Numbered from the stretch's first letter, positions 25,275 to 37,079 are shown. The stretch: 64,000 bases of DNA from Ochotona curzoniae (GCF_017591425.1 NW_024464918.1:8616001-8680000); one strand, 5' to 3'. A program made the numbers and translations. The notes: generated by a model from the letters alone, not told the origin.

Positions 25275-26360
25275 TTAAGTATCATTAAGTAATATTTGAA
25301 GCCAGGTACTCTATTACGCACTAGATGCATTCATATAAATAGAATATAATGAATTTCCCTCTAAGATTTCACAGTAAGAAATCTAGTAGGAAAGAAGTCC
25401 TGACGAAAAAAATGAAGCACAAGGAGTTAAGGGCAGTATTAGCGACACATGGAGTGGACCCAGTAGGAAATCAGGCACATGCTTGGGTGGATGAACAATG
25501 GGTTTGCAAGGAAAAGACAAGTCCTACTGAGACTTGAAGAGTGAAGTGGAATTGCTATGTGGCTCAGTATTGTTCATCTTGGCTCAGTATGGGGAAAATC
25601 ATGAAGGTTTGAAATATCATTGCATACATGCGTCTGCTTGTTCTGGGTTTCATGGAGGTCAGAGAGTTGTTCAGGTCCAATAAGGCAGGGCAAGATTAAA
25701 ACAGCCTTTGCGTATAGAATGTAACATTTTATCCCATGTAGTTCTTCCTACAAATGGATACGACCATTTATTTCCCATGGTATACAGAGCTGCAGATGAA
25801 TTGATTATGAATGATGAAATACCAGTTATACAACTGTAAAACAAGCAGGAGAACAGAGTAGAGTAGGACTGTTGTAGTCACAGGTTGAAAAAAGGCTTTT
25901 CAGATGTTACAGTGAGATGGCACCACAGAATTTCATGATAGGCTGTGTGCTCAGAGAGGAGGAGTAACACAAACCAAAAAACGTAAAGGCTGAGACTAAA
26001 AAGGCTGACTAGGGTAAAATAGCAAGGACCTTCTTCTCCACACAAAGGGTTTTCTTTCATTGTTCCAGGGATGTTTGGAAGGATAATATGATCATATCAA
26101 TCTTGGAAAGATAAATCTAGTATAATTCAAGAGGTATGATAGACTGCAAACGGCTGAGAGAGTATGCTTTGTGATATTTCAGGTGTGAGGGAAAAAGAGC
26201 CAGAACTGAAGTGGCAAAACAATGGAAGAGAATGGTGACATGAACAGAATTCTATCTAGGACTAGCATGACTTACAGCATGGAGAGGAATGTGCTTGGTA
26301 GGAGATCAGGCAAAATCTAAGACTGTTCTAAAGCTTGAGGATGTGTTCTTGTCAGGAATT
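25275..26360 (-). mobile_element. Long L2 LINE remnant, antisense
   Basis: The longest L2 remnant here, in antisense order: terminal part 'gccaggtactctattacgca', then 'agatttcacagtaagaaatc', 'gagacttgaagagtgaagtg', near 25655 'gaggtcagagagttgttcag', 'aacattttatcccatgta', and near 26120-26290 'aagaggtatgatagactgc', 'agaatggtgacatgaacag', 'gcttgaggatgtgttc'. These parallel the L2 'gaggtcagagaggtagg', 'gattttattctg' and 'gatgactccc' blocks. The stretch at about 25760-26060 aligns poorly and may be an insertion. The 62-codon frame at 25349-25537 lies inside it and is not a gene. Confidence 0.6.
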
Positions 26361-28640
26361 GTCAAGTATTTTAATGTTTAGAACATGTATATTACCTGAC
26401 TTTCAAAGACTATATAAAAGATTCTTGCTTAAATCCAGGTGGTTAAAATTAGAGATAATCAGGACATGACGGAAAGCAGCGGAGGAATGATGGCAAGCGA
26501 ACAGTAGAATGGTTCATAACAATGAGCAAGAACACAGGAAGATAACAAATACTGACAGACACCAAGGAAGAGCAGCATGAAAAGTATCTATACAAATGTG
26601 GATTTGAGAATCTTAGACTAATCCTAAATTCTCACACACATCTGTTCAACTCCTTGGTATTTGGGAATATTAGTCCCAGAGCAAAGACGTAAGATGCACA
26701 CACAGATAGACAGGTAGGTAGGTAGGTAGATACACTTAAAATATATATACATGCCTATGTACAAATAGATATACACGTGCTACATACATGCACATATGCA
26801 CACATACAATGTCTCTACATACGTGTGCATATATACAAGTATATGTGTGCATTACATATGTGTGGATACACATGAGATGCAAGACCATGTGTTAATTACA
26901 AGAATAAAGCCTGCTATGAATGAAAAAGCAATCTGAGCAGTATAGGCAGCCACGGTGATTTTGTAGAATGCTGACATTGTTACTTATTTCTCCTATTCTT
27001 TTCATATAAAACTATTGTGTTGTAGAGTCTGCAGAAGATGGAACCTGTAGGCATAGTTCAAAACTCTACATGGCCAGATAATTGTATTACACAAGCAGAA
27101 ATAGAGGAAACAGAATCACTATTGACTAAACTTTCATTTCTGTGTCAGGCACTGAAACAGAGAAAATAGTACTGAGACATGGAAATGACTAATGCCATTA
27201 AATACAGTTGGAAAACTAATATTTTAAGTGGCAACTTGCCTCAAATTTTAAAACTCATTAGTGAGTTAGCTGGGTCTGTTGTACTTAATTGTAAAACCAA
27301 AACATATTTCACCGTCCTAGGCATCTTCCCTGGAGAAGTTCACAAGGAGTACTTCAAAATATTTAACACATACTACATCTTTCTCTCTCACACACATACA
27401 CACTATTTCTGGCAGTTGGTCTTTCTCAGTCTGAAGAGACAGGAAAGAGATTTTCTCTTGGCAGAAAATAAAAACAAAAATTTTCTTTCGTGACCTTCCC
27501 TACTTCCTAGCAAGTCGCACTCCTTGCCCTCCTCTTGCCCTTCGCGGGACTCCAATAGTGATTTATTTGAATCAACATAACTACACTTTTCCTTCCCTGG
27601 ATGGCAGAAATCCACCTCACTGCCTTCTTGGACTTCTTGCCTGCATTTGGAGGACCATGTAAAAAACACACTTAGCTTCGTCAACACCTGAGAATAGGGC
27701 AAGGGGTCATTTCCGTGACATGTTTCCAGTTCTACAGGGACTCTATGTTAGACCTAATCAATAAATGAATGAGGTCAAAGCTAGAATTCCCTGATTGCCT
27801 CCAAGTCCAAGCTCCAGCCTCCAAAATGACATTGAGGTCCGCCAGCATAAGATCATGGTAGCGCAGGGATTGTATAAGCAACACCAGGTGAGATGGGGCG
27901 CTGAGCATCTGTGGAAGATGCCACTGTCTGGGATTTGTCTCTGATGATTTCATAATAATGTTTCTGTCACAGGAATTCCCTCTACTAAAGACAATCAAAT
28001 TAACGTTTGTAGTGGGGAGTGTACATTTCCCACTAACAGACTGTAAAAGTTGATACTCGAATAGAAAGCTTACAGTAAATCATTAGACAGCAGTTTTGTA
28101 TTTATTAGGAAAAGTAGAACTTTCTCTTCTCTCTACTGTTATAAACTTTGTAGTCAATTAATAAATGTTTTCCAATTAATTCACATCGACTTTGCATATC
28201 ATCATGAGGACCTGTGTTTTTCTTTTATGTCTAACGTATTTTGCTTCAGATGATTGTTCATTGTTGTTCCTGGCTTGGATGCAGCATGATTTATTTAACA
28301 CCTCAATGCAGCATTTTGATAAATATATACTGTCGCATATAAAAGATGAGCCTTATTTTTTTAAAGACACAGATTCATTTGTACTCGATTGTGGAGGAAT
28401 CCTATTACCAAGAGCTATGATGTTGAGATCCCATGATGAGATGCTTTATTTTGTTCTCAATACTGAGGCATCTTGCATAATACAGCTTTCTCTCCCTCTA
28501 CCCTCACCATGATGTATCACTTCCAACATACTTAATCATTCTAAAAACAATAAAGGAAACATACATATGTTCAAAATAATTTTTTAAATGTATGATATAG
28601 AATAACATCAAAAAGGTAATCCTGAAGTTTTAATGAGCTT
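26361..28640. other. Unassigned stretch including microsatellite and a GC-richer block
   Basis: Contains the tetranucleotide and TACA-rich region at 26690-26880 and a moderately GC-rich non-repetitive block at 27490-27980. No gene is recognised: frames at 27403-27702 (-), 27732-27998 (-) and 28192-28512 (+) lack known motifs. Confidence 0.4.
26690..26880. repeat. (GGTA)n / TACA-rich microsatellite region
   Basis: A (GATA) then (GGTA)4-5 run at about 26703-26732, followed by about 140 bases rich in TACATA, CACATA and TATGTG steps. Expected to be length-variable. Confidence 0.8.
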
Positions 28641-28962
28641 GGGTCCCAGTGCAATAGCCTAGGGGCTAAATCTTTGCGTTGTATGTGTTGGGATCCCATT
28701 TGCGAGCCAGTTCATGCCCCAGCTACTCCACTTCCCATCCAGCTCCCTGACAGTGGCCTAGGAAAGCTGTGGAGGATGGCCCAAAGCCTTGGGGCCTTGC
28801 ACCCATGTGGGAGACCTGGAGGAAGTTTCTGGCTCCTGGATTTGGATTGGCTCAACCCTGGCTATTGCAGCCACTTGGAGAGTGACCTAGCAGATGGAAG
28901 ATCTTTCTTTCTCTCCTTCTCTTTGTAAAGCTGCCTTTCTCATAAAAATAAATGTATCTTTA
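28641..28962 (+). mobile_element. Full-length CSINE
   Basis: Head 'gggtcccagtgcaatagcct', 'gttgggatcccatttgcgag', 'ggaaagctgtggaggatgg', 'gggagacctggaggaag', 'tagcagatggaagatctttc' and tail 'cataaaaataaatgtatctt'. The flanks 28625-28639 ('agttttaatgagctt') and 28962-28976 ('aatttttaatggact') look like a mutated target-site duplication. Confidence 0.88.
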
Positions 28963-29019
28963 ATTTTTAATGGACTCACATGTTGAAATACAACAAAGCC
29001 CACCACTACGTGATTTCAC

Positions 29020-29170
29020 AAAGGGCAGGACACTGTACTAAGTGCTGGAAGGTTTTGGAATTCTAATTTTCAGGCAAACTAACTAGAATAGGATCCCTCT
29101 TCACAGAGATATGAAACACGCAGCAATTTAAGAAGAAGGCAGAGTGCTTCAAGACTATAAAATATTAACT
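29020..29170 (-). mobile_element. L2 LINE 3'-end remnant, antisense
   Basis: 'cactgtactaagtgctggaa' followed by 'aactagaataggatccctc' and 'ggcagagtgcttcaagact' fits the complement of the L2 terminus (cactgtgctaagtgctggg ... tccctg). Short and diverged. Confidence 0.45.
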
Positions 29171-30014
29171 GGACACTAAACGGGAAACAAAGACACAAAA
29201 ACCAAGCACACAAAAACCAACACGCCCAAATTCAAGCATCTCACCCACATTTCACATAAGCCACAAATCCTTCAGTGTGCACACGACACTCTGAAGCCAT
29301 TCCATTTGCTTTTTTTTAAATTCCATCACAAACTAAAGTGAAGACAACAAGGGAAAATGCAACCTGGATGCCGTGAATTTTTCTGGGCAAAAGGAGTAGT
29401 GATATCTGAAATAACATACAGGGAAATGAAGCAATCATTGCAAAATCCTGGCACTGACTGCACTTCTGTTCACCTTCTCAGTTAACACGTTAGCCTCAGA
29501 GAAGAGAATGAAGGCAAAATGATGTGTGGAGAAAAGAAACAGTGAAAGTACACAGTGGAGACATGCACATGAGTATGTATTTTTCCTGAAATACAGCCAG
29601 GCATCTAACTTCTCAACAAACAGATAAACAAACAAATAAATAATGAGAGGGTACTTCGGAAAGTTCACAGAAAAGTTACGGTATAATTTCTTTGGTATGA
29701 AAACATGTCTGGGTGCTACAATTCTGTTTAATAATACTTGGAAGAAATAGATGATGAATCAAGTGTGGATTTTTCAAATGGTATTCCATGAAATCAACTT
29801 AAACTTTATCTCTATTTTTTTTTTCCTCAGAAGTTCTAAACTACATAAGTGAATATACACACATGTATTCCTTTTATTGATTCCCAGAGGAGTGACTTCT
29901 CTGGTGATCCTAACCACAAGAGCTTGCCTTAGACATCAATAGTTACAGGAATAAAGGTGATGAAGACAAAACTGTTCCAAGATACAATATCCATGTACAG
30001 AAGTTCATACAATT
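29171..30014. other. No confidently identified feature
   Basis: At 29645-29670 'gagggtacttcggaaagttc' resembles one terminus of a mariner-like repeat that I remember only loosely. No second end was found, so no element is called. Confidence 0.4.
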
Positions 30015-30172
30015 TGGAACTAAATCCTGGTTCTGACCTTAGGCAATTCATTTGACTTCTCTGAAGTTATATGCTGTCATCTGTAAAATGAAAAAAAATA
30101 ATCTTCTCACAAGATTTATGCTTTAATTTTAGGACAACACCTGGAAGATAATAACAGGCCAATAAATGATGG
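30015..30172 (-). mobile_element. MIR SINE, antisense
   Basis: Nearly full-length complement of MIR: 'aaatcctggttctgacctta', 'ggcaattcatttgacttctc', 'catctgtaaaatgaaaaaaa', 'ataatcttctcacaaga' and 'aggacaacacctggaagata'. The block order is exactly that of the MIR consensus, and it is one of the clearest ancient repeats in the window. Confidence 0.8.
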
Positions 30173-30199
30173 AAGGGAGGTTCCAAGAAGAGCGCTAAT

Positions 30200-30250
30200 C
30201 ATATGGGTCATTGGCACAGCGGATTGTTAACCTGACTCGCGGTAATGACT
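30200..30250 (+). mobile_element. Possible CSINE head fragment
   Basis: 'cattggcacagcggattgtt' and 'aacctgactcgcgg' resemble the tRNA-like head of old C-repeats. Too short to be sure. Confidence 0.3.
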
Positions 30251-30365
30251 AACGGTTAAAGAATTGATTTCAGTTTCCATGGAACTCTATATAACACATG
30301 CTAAGCTCAGAGTACAGCTCCTGATGGAGCAAAAACAAGATGCTTTAAAATGATCCTGCAAAAGG

Positions 30366-30702
30366 ACTGGTGCCATGGAACTATGAGTCAAGTTGCCACT
30401 TGCAACACCAGCAATTGTTTTGGGCACCGGTTCAGGTCCTGCCTGCCCCACTTGCAATACAGCAACCTCCTAATGTGTCTGTCTGGGAAAGCTGCTCAAT
30501 CCTTCAGGCAGCTGACACCCATGCAGGAGACACTGAAAAAGAAAACCAAAAAACTCTTCGCTCCTGGTTTCACTCTGGTCCAACCCAAGCCATTATAATA
30601 GAGTATGGAAGTGCCCACACATACTCTCTCTCATTCTGCCTCTGCATTTCTCTGAAACTCTACCACTCATATCAATAAACATACCTTAAAAAATAAAAAA
30701 AG
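30366..30702 (+). mobile_element. Old CSINE, near full-length
   Basis: Head 'ggactggtgccatggaacta', 'gttgccacttgcaacaccag', 'ccggttcaggtcctgcctg', body 'ctgtctgggaaagctgctc', 'acacccatgcaggagacac', 'cttcgctcctggtttcactc', CT-rich part and tail ending in 'ccttaaaaaataaaaaaa'. Diverged from the young pika-type copies, so an older subfamily. Two overlapping 82- and 102-codon frames are artefacts of this repeat. Confidence 0.8.
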
Positions 30703-33276
30703 GGTCTCACAGAACCATGGTTGGTTGGAGACTTTCTGAGTCTGCTCTGGTTTATATAATTTCTTCTGGTCTTTAGATTGTTCTGATCAAACTCAGCTGT
30801 TTATTTGACTCTGCTTAGCATATCTTCCATGACAACTCCACCAATCAAAAATAACTATTTTTTGGTCTCATAACAGTTTTAAGTTCCTCAACCCTACAGT
30901 TTAATCCCACCCAATTTCAGACAACAACCTGTCAGACACAGTGCTATAACCTACAGCCTGAGAATGACCTAAATTCCTGTTTTCTTGTATTGTTATGTTT
31001 AACCGCCACCACAATACAATTTTTCTTTTTTCTTGGAAAATGAGAACAGAAACACAACTGGCCAGGGTCAGAGACAGGTATAGATGTGACTGACCACTGG
31101 CATGCCTTCCTTTCCTTCAATCGGAACAAGTAAGTCACTTGAGGCATGCAACTCACTCAGTATTTAAGATTCCAGATTATAAACTACCTCTTTCACCAGA
31201 AGCATATTCTTTTGCAGGAAAGATGGTCAAATGAAAGATAATGAGAAATTACAGGATATTTTCTGGGGCTTCTCATAAAGTTTCATCCTCTTAAATTTAC
31301 AGTCTTCCCTAAGCTGTCTTCTCTGGCTTCTAGATAGTATTAGTGGTGCTTGAAAGGCTCTGAAATAGTTCAACTCTTTCACTACCATCTTGACTACAGA
31401 AATCTACCTAATGAAGAAGAGAGATAATGAACTTTCCAGGAAAGAGTAACCAAAACAAATCAAAATTTCACATTACCTCTAGACGCGACCCTTCATAAGC
31501 CAGCACCATCCATTAGGTAAGCGTAGCCTATCCTTGAATGAGCCAAGTAACTAAGCAGTACACCCTGCGGGAGCAATTCTATATACGCACAGTAACAGCT
31601 CTTCTGACACATACTCAGCTCTCTCTTTTTAGCATGTGGGTTCACCTGTTTGAGTTTTATTTCTTATGAGATACACAGACTGGAACAAATCTAATGGAGG
31701 AAGTATTCTGATGTTACTGGAGTGCGGACAGAATATGGTAAGCAACAAGTTCCCCACCACTTTAAAAATATGGGAGAAAAAGGAATACTCCTATATATTA
31801 TCCCTACCTGTTTATATATGGATAAACTTTTCACACGGGGGTGCAGATTTCAGCACACGTTCCAATTACCTGACTTGCCATGAGTGACGATTTTTTAAAG
31901 TCTCAATATTTTATCTGAACTACTGGAATGGCAATTTTGCTTAACGTGTTGGGCAGTCAGAAGAAAAAAATTAACTAATTTTAAAAAGAGCCAATAATTA
32001 ATCTAATCAATATACTAAGAACAAAACAACAAATTGACATGTCAAGATGCAGTCAAAAAGATAGCATAATAAAACAAATAGACAAATCTAAGTATATATG
32101 ATTGTTTGATGTTTTCTCACATAACATGTTTTAATCAACATTACTGAAGTAGGAGGAATTTGAAACTTCCACATTGCAAGAACACACATTTGTGAGCCCC
32201 ATCTGAAACACATCAGCTTTTATACTCAAGAAATTTATTTTAGAACAGATACCTTGTACAGTTTCCGCACATATTTCCCAAGGGCTGATATTCAAACCTA
32301 AGGAAGATCCTCCACTTAAACTTTAAACAGAAAACTAAAACTAAAGAAGGAAAAGATTAAAAAATCGCATGTATTTGGGATTTTTGATTCAAGCAATTAA
32401 AAAGAATGGTATTCTACCCAAAAGGCAGGAAATAAATTTGTAGTTACCACTAATCCATTGAACTTTGTTGCTGGAATCATTCAATAGCTTAGCTCAGGGA
32501 TTTTTGCATAATTTTACTCAACAAAACCTTTTCAGTCATTAAATGAATGTACACACCTCAAGCAGAATATAAATTAAATTAACCTTTTTGACACTGCTAC
32601 ATTTATTCTTGAGGTTTAACTAAGAAGAGCTATGGATTGAGTTAGATAGGACAGGCACGGCTGCAGGATCAAATCTTCATTTGAGCCTATTATACATGAC
32701 GTATTTTAGGACACTAAGTCTAGACTAAATGAATGTGGGAAATCCAGGAATCACAATTTGAGCTGCATTTCTGCTAGAAATGGATAAGAGAAGCAGTTCA
32801 AATGATTTCTCACACATGAAAATAAATATAACGTTGTAAATATTTTTAGAATAACAGACTAAATAAAAAATTGAAAATCTTAGCCATATTGATGTATACA
32901 GTTCAGCAACACTTAAAGCTTACTCATACTGACATGTATCCATTATCAATATTGATCTATAGAATTATTAATTTTGCAAAACAAAAATACTGTACACATT
33001 TTTAAAAAATGATTCTCCAACATCTGATTTCATGGGTACAACAAGGTATTGGCTTGTAATTTTTATTTGTAACCATTTAATGACTAACCATGAAGGCAAT
33101 CTCATATGCAAAGTCATTATTGCATCCTCTCTGGATTGCCCTTTAACTACTGTAAAGTCTCTTTAATTTTCTTAAAACATTTAATGAATGTTAATTTTTC
33201 TTTTATTTTCTGACTGTGCTTTCAGAGCAATATAACACAAATCACAAAAAATACAGTATCTTGCATACTTCATTGT
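30703..33276. other. Long unassigned stretch
   Basis: About 2.6 kb of AT-rich DNA. I recognise no gene and no repeat. Short frames at 30944-31156 (-) and 31666-31887 (+) have no motif. Confidence 0.4.
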
Positions 33277-33288
33277 AAAATTTCTTCT

Positions 33289-33599
33289 GGGGCTGTTCTA
33301 ATATCTCAAGTGGCTAATTTTCTGTATAGCAGGTCAGCATCCCATATGGGAACCAATTCATGCCCCAGATGATCCACTTCTAATCCAGCTCCATGCCTGT
33401 GGCCTGGGAAAACAATAGGACATGACCAAAAGCCTTGGGACCCTGAACCAAAATGGGAGACCTCAAAGAAGCTCCAGGCTCCTGGCTTGGGATTGTTTTA
33501 GCTTTGGCCATTGTCACCACTGCAGAGGAAATCAGCGGATGGAAGAACATGTGATCTCTCCTTCTCTCTGTAAATCTGCATCTCCAATAAAAAATTTTT
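33289..33599 (+). mobile_element. CSINE with near-perfect TSD
   Basis: Body blocks 'catcccatatgggaaccaat', 'atgcctgtggcctgggaaaa', 'aagccttgggaccctgaacc', 'atgggagacctcaaagaagc', 'aatcagcggatggaagaac' and tail 'ccaataaaaaattttta'. The flanks 'aaaatttcttct' (33277-33288) and 'aaaaattcttct' (33600-33611) differ at one base, a decayed 12-base target-site duplication. It lies directly beside an antisense L1 fragment. Confidence 0.88.
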
Positions 33600-33611
33600 A
33601 AAAATTCTTCT

Positions 33612-34534
33612 AATAACTGTAAAATGTTAGATGTGTAGGTATGACATGAATTCATTTTGAGCTAGTTTTTGTGGATGTTACAAGGTAAATATCCAAGATT
33701 GATTTATTGCCTGTGAATATGGTGTTTCCACAACAATGACTGAAAGATAATTTTTGCTGTACCTTAATAATCCTAAAAGATTTGTCAGAGGTTATTTGAT
33801 ATTTACACAAAGACTTATTTCTTACTTTCCATTCAGTTACACTGGCAACTATGCCTACTTTATGCCTGCAACACTTGGCTTTTATTATTGTATGTGTACC
33901 GTATATTTTCAAATAATTAAGTGTAAGATCTACACTTTTGCTCTTTCTCAGATGTCTTTTGAAAACCAAGGGTAGCTTGAAGTGTTTTGAATTGGAGGAT
34001 TTTTTCCTAATTTTAAAAAATAAAAATTCACTGAAAATTTTATGGAATTCCATTAAAGTGGATAATTTCTTTGGGCTATATGGCTCTTTCCAGGATATGA
34101 ATCTTTCAATCTGTGACTATACAATATGTTGGCATTTATATTTTCTTTAATTTATTTCAACAATGATTTATGGTGCAACTGTAGTGTTAACGTTGCTTTG
34201 GATTTTTCAGCATTAATATACAGAGACACCTGATCTTCTTCCATTCAGTTGTATTTCACAACATCCATTATGTCATTGCTTCTAACAACGCTTTAGTAAA
34301 AACTTCAGGGGTTTCCAAAATTATATCTGCGAACAGCAATGATTTTACTTTTATAGTTCTCATCTGAATATATCATTTCCCTTTAATGCACAATTTCTTT
34401 GGCTAGAAATGTGGTAGTATCTTTAATGTAGGTGCTGAAAAAAAGAAGGCTTCCTTGCCTTACATCTCATTTTAAAGTTTTCATTCTCTTACCACTGAGT
34501 ATGGTATTTTCTACAAATTTTTCCATATACGCCT
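33612..34534 (-). mobile_element. L1 ORF2 fragment, antisense, decayed
   Basis: On the minus strand this follows the late part of L1 ORF2. The + strand shows complements of known ORF2 segments in order: 'ttttgagctagtttttgtgg', 'gattgatttattgcctgtga', 'ctttgggctatatggctctt', 'ttatatctgcgaacagcaat', 'ggcttccttgccttacatc'. Many stops and frame breaks, so no reverse transcriptase is encoded. A 133-codon minus frame (33652-34053) is a surviving piece of this region and shows no intact catalytic motif. Confidence 0.72.
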
Positions 34535-34690
34535 GATCTGCAATGTGGGCGGCAGGACCTCAAGTTCTGACATCATCTTCCATGACTTTCCCAAATACAT
34601 TAACAGGCAGCTGGATTAGCAAAACAGCTGCTGGGATGCTAATGGGCACTCTAAAATTGGCAACTTAACACACTACATTACAGTCCCAGT
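34535..34690 (-). mobile_element. Old CSINE fragment, antisense
   Basis: Complement of an old C-repeat: 'tctgcaatgtgggcggcagg', 'ttcccaaatacattaacagg', 'cagctggattagcaaaacag', 'gctgggatgctaatgggcac'. It abuts the L1 fragment. The CT-rich 3' block is missing. Confidence 0.6.
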
Positions 34691-34744
34691 ATCTAGGAGT
34701 CAGAATTTTTGTCAATTTCTTTCTAGGCTTTATCATTTTCATTA

Positions 34745-34826
34745 GTCTCTCTCTCTCTCTCTCTGTATATATATATATATATACACACACACATATATGC
34801 ATACACACACACACACACACACACAA
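34745..34826. repeat. Composite (CT)n(TA)n(CA)n microsatellite
   Basis: A (CT) run at about 34747-34764, a (TA) run at 34766-34784, short (CA) and TATATGCATA steps, then a perfect (CA) run at about 34803-34825. The alternating purine-pyrimidine part could adopt Z-DNA or cruciform structure. Confidence 0.95.
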
Positions 34827-35264
34827 CTTGTCTTTATATTTTACTTTAGCTCTTTGAGCCTGTTTAAGACCGAAGATTAGAAATCTTAGTCTAGTAGATC
34901 TACTAATACATATTTTTCTTAAAAAGCTCTTACTTCTTCTGAATGCATCAATCATTTCTGCCTTTTTTAAACCACACGACATTTTTACTGTAAAATACAT
35001 GATGGGGATAATAATATACTATCTCTGGAAAATAGATTCTTCCCCTTCCCTTAAGTTTCTTACATCCTTTTTGTGCTTCACTTTTATTCCTTTATTCTTC
35101 TTAGGCATTCTCAGCCTCTGTGTTTTATACGCATGCACAGTAACTTTAGTCAGGTTGGTTGTAAGTCATTCTCTCAAAATCATCTAGTATCTTTACAGAA
35201 AAATTCTTTTACATAAAATGAATGCAGAGAAGTTTAGATAATGATTCAATTAGGCTTTTCAAGT
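34827..35264. other. No identified feature
   Basis: AT-rich sequence with no recognised gene or repeat. Confidence 0.4.
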
Positions 35265-35525
35265 TGTACTTATTTATTTGAAATGAGAGAATGAGAGAGA
35301 CTTTCATCCACTGATTGACTCACTACATGTCTGCAATCTCAAGAACTGGACCTGGGTCTCATGTAAACAGCAGAGACCTGAAATTCTTCTGCTGCTCCCA
35401 CGCCATCCATTAGCAGGAAGTCAAATCAGAAGCCAAAACACTTGATCCCACACAATCCAACAGGCATGCACGTGTCTCAAGGGTGTGACCTAACCCTCAC
35501 TGCCAGAATACCTGCTCCTCTGTAA
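35265..35525 (-). mobile_element. Old CSINE, antisense
   Basis: On the + strand: tail complement 'acttatttatttgaaatgag', GA run, 'tttcatccactgattgactc', 'aactggacctgggtctcatg', 'gcagagacctgaaattctt', 'ccattagcaggaagtcaaat', ending near 'taaccctcactgccagaata'. Order matches an old C-repeat read backwards. Confidence 0.7.
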
Positions 35526-35690
35526 GTTTAAATATGTGTGTATGCATGTGTATGCTATATATGTTATATATACATATACACACACATTATATTTAGCATA
35601 TACACAATTTAATATGTACTATATAAGTACATAATATATACACATGCATATGTATGTATATACACACACATACATATCCACTCCATAAAA
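35526..35690. repeat. TATG/TACA-rich microsatellite
   Basis: About 160 bases of alternating TATG, TATA, CACA and ACAT steps with several small palindromes (for example 'tatatatacatata'). Confidence 0.8.
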
Positions 35691-36381
35691 CTGCATGTCT
35701 ACTGAGACATGTATTATGCTATTATTATAAAGTAAACCTTTCTTGGAGCATGCCCTCCCTTTCCGTAAAGACACCGACCACTGTTTTGATTTCGTAAGAA
35801 TCACTTTACTTTGCTGATTCCACATCTTCACAGCATTGGAGCACAGCATTCACAGCCCATTGAGTCCAAATTCATTTTGATAGTACAATGTCTTCGAGAC
35901 TAAACTATGAAGTCTTCCTTTTTATGTTCAAGTGATACTCTGCTATATAAAATTACCATAAGTACCTTACCCTTTTCCAGGTAGGCAGCAGAATGATCGC
36001 TTAGCTGCTAAGAGCAAAGGTACTACAAACAATATTGCACAAGGCTTTTGGGGATATATCTTTCCATTTGTCTTTGATGAAACCTAGAAGCAGCATACAA
36101 CCTTCCAAGAGCCCAATTAGAACACGTACTCTGACACTGGTTTTCTCAAGAGGCAAAATGTGTCAACATTCCACAGAGTGGAATTCAGCCATGATTTCCC
36201 AACAATCTGTACCCTATGTTGAAAAGATGCCTTCCTGCCAAAAGAACAGCAGCATGAACTTCACCAAGTTTCAGCTGTCCTTTTTCTGAGCTGCCTGTGT
36301 TTGGGTCAAAACAACGCAAAAGCACCAAGAAGTCAGATACAGCACATTGAAAGGATAACAGGCTACAAACACAAGCAGAAG
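35691..36381. other. No identified feature
   Basis: About 700 bases without a recognised repeat. The frame at 36035-36289 (84 codons) has no known motif. Confidence 0.4.
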
Positions 36382-36393
36382 GTAGGGCTTTTC

Positions 36394-36697
36394 CTTATTG
36401 AAAAGTCAAATATACAGAGATGCAGAGAGAGACGGAGGAAGATCTTCCGTGCACTGATTCACTCCCCAAGTGGCCGCAATGGCCAGAGCTGTGCTGGGCC
36501 AAAGCCAGAAGACAGGGACTTTCTCTGAGCCTCCCATGCAGGTTTAGGGTCCCAAGGCTTTGAGCCAACCTAGACTGCTTCCCCAGGTCAAAGGAAGGAG
36601 CTGGATGGGAAGCAGGGATGCGGGGATTAGAACCAGTATCTACATAGGATCCTGGCACTTGCAGAAGACTAAAGCTGCGAGGCTACCGTGCCAGGCA
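36394..36697 (-). mobile_element. Full-length CSINE, antisense
   Basis: Complement of a fairly young C-repeat: 'cagagagagacggaggaag', 'atcttccgtgcactgattca', 'ctccccaagtggccgcaatg', 'gtttagggtcccaaggctt', 'gagctggatgggaagcaggg', 'aggatcctggcacttgcag', head complement 'ctaccgtgccaggca'. Flanks 'gtagggcttttc' (36382-36393) and 'gtagggttgttt' (36698-36709) may be a degraded target-site duplication. Confidence 0.87.
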
Positions 36698-37079
36698 GTA
36701 GGGTTGTTTTAAATGTATCTTTGTGGCAAGTGTGGAAATATGTATGCATGTGTGTAATATCTCTTTAATTATACTTCATTGTCCTGAAATACAGTGAAAT
36801 TAAATTATGAAAACCAAATTCACACACTCACATGAAGACTTTTATCAATTTTATTCTAAAGAATGATAGTACCAGAAATTGACCATAATAGGAAATAAGT
36901 ACCATCACTCTTCTATCCTATTTTGAAAAAAAGAAACACTACTTACATCAACACATTTTCATTGATTTCTAACTTTTAGATGCCTAATATGAAAGAATTC
37001 AATGTTATGAGATGAACTATTATTATTGTATGCATAAAAACATTTTACAGGTAAAAGAATATACCTGTGCTTCTACACA

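Noticed and set aside
28192..28512. 106-codon frame starting with a hydrophobic N-terminus, resembling a signal peptide
   Set aside because: The hydrophobic start reflects T-rich DNA. The remainder has no recognisable domain or cysteine pattern.
33652..34053. 133-codon minus-strand frame
   Set aside because: Part of the decayed L1 ORF2 fragment. No intact reverse-transcriptase motif, not a host gene.
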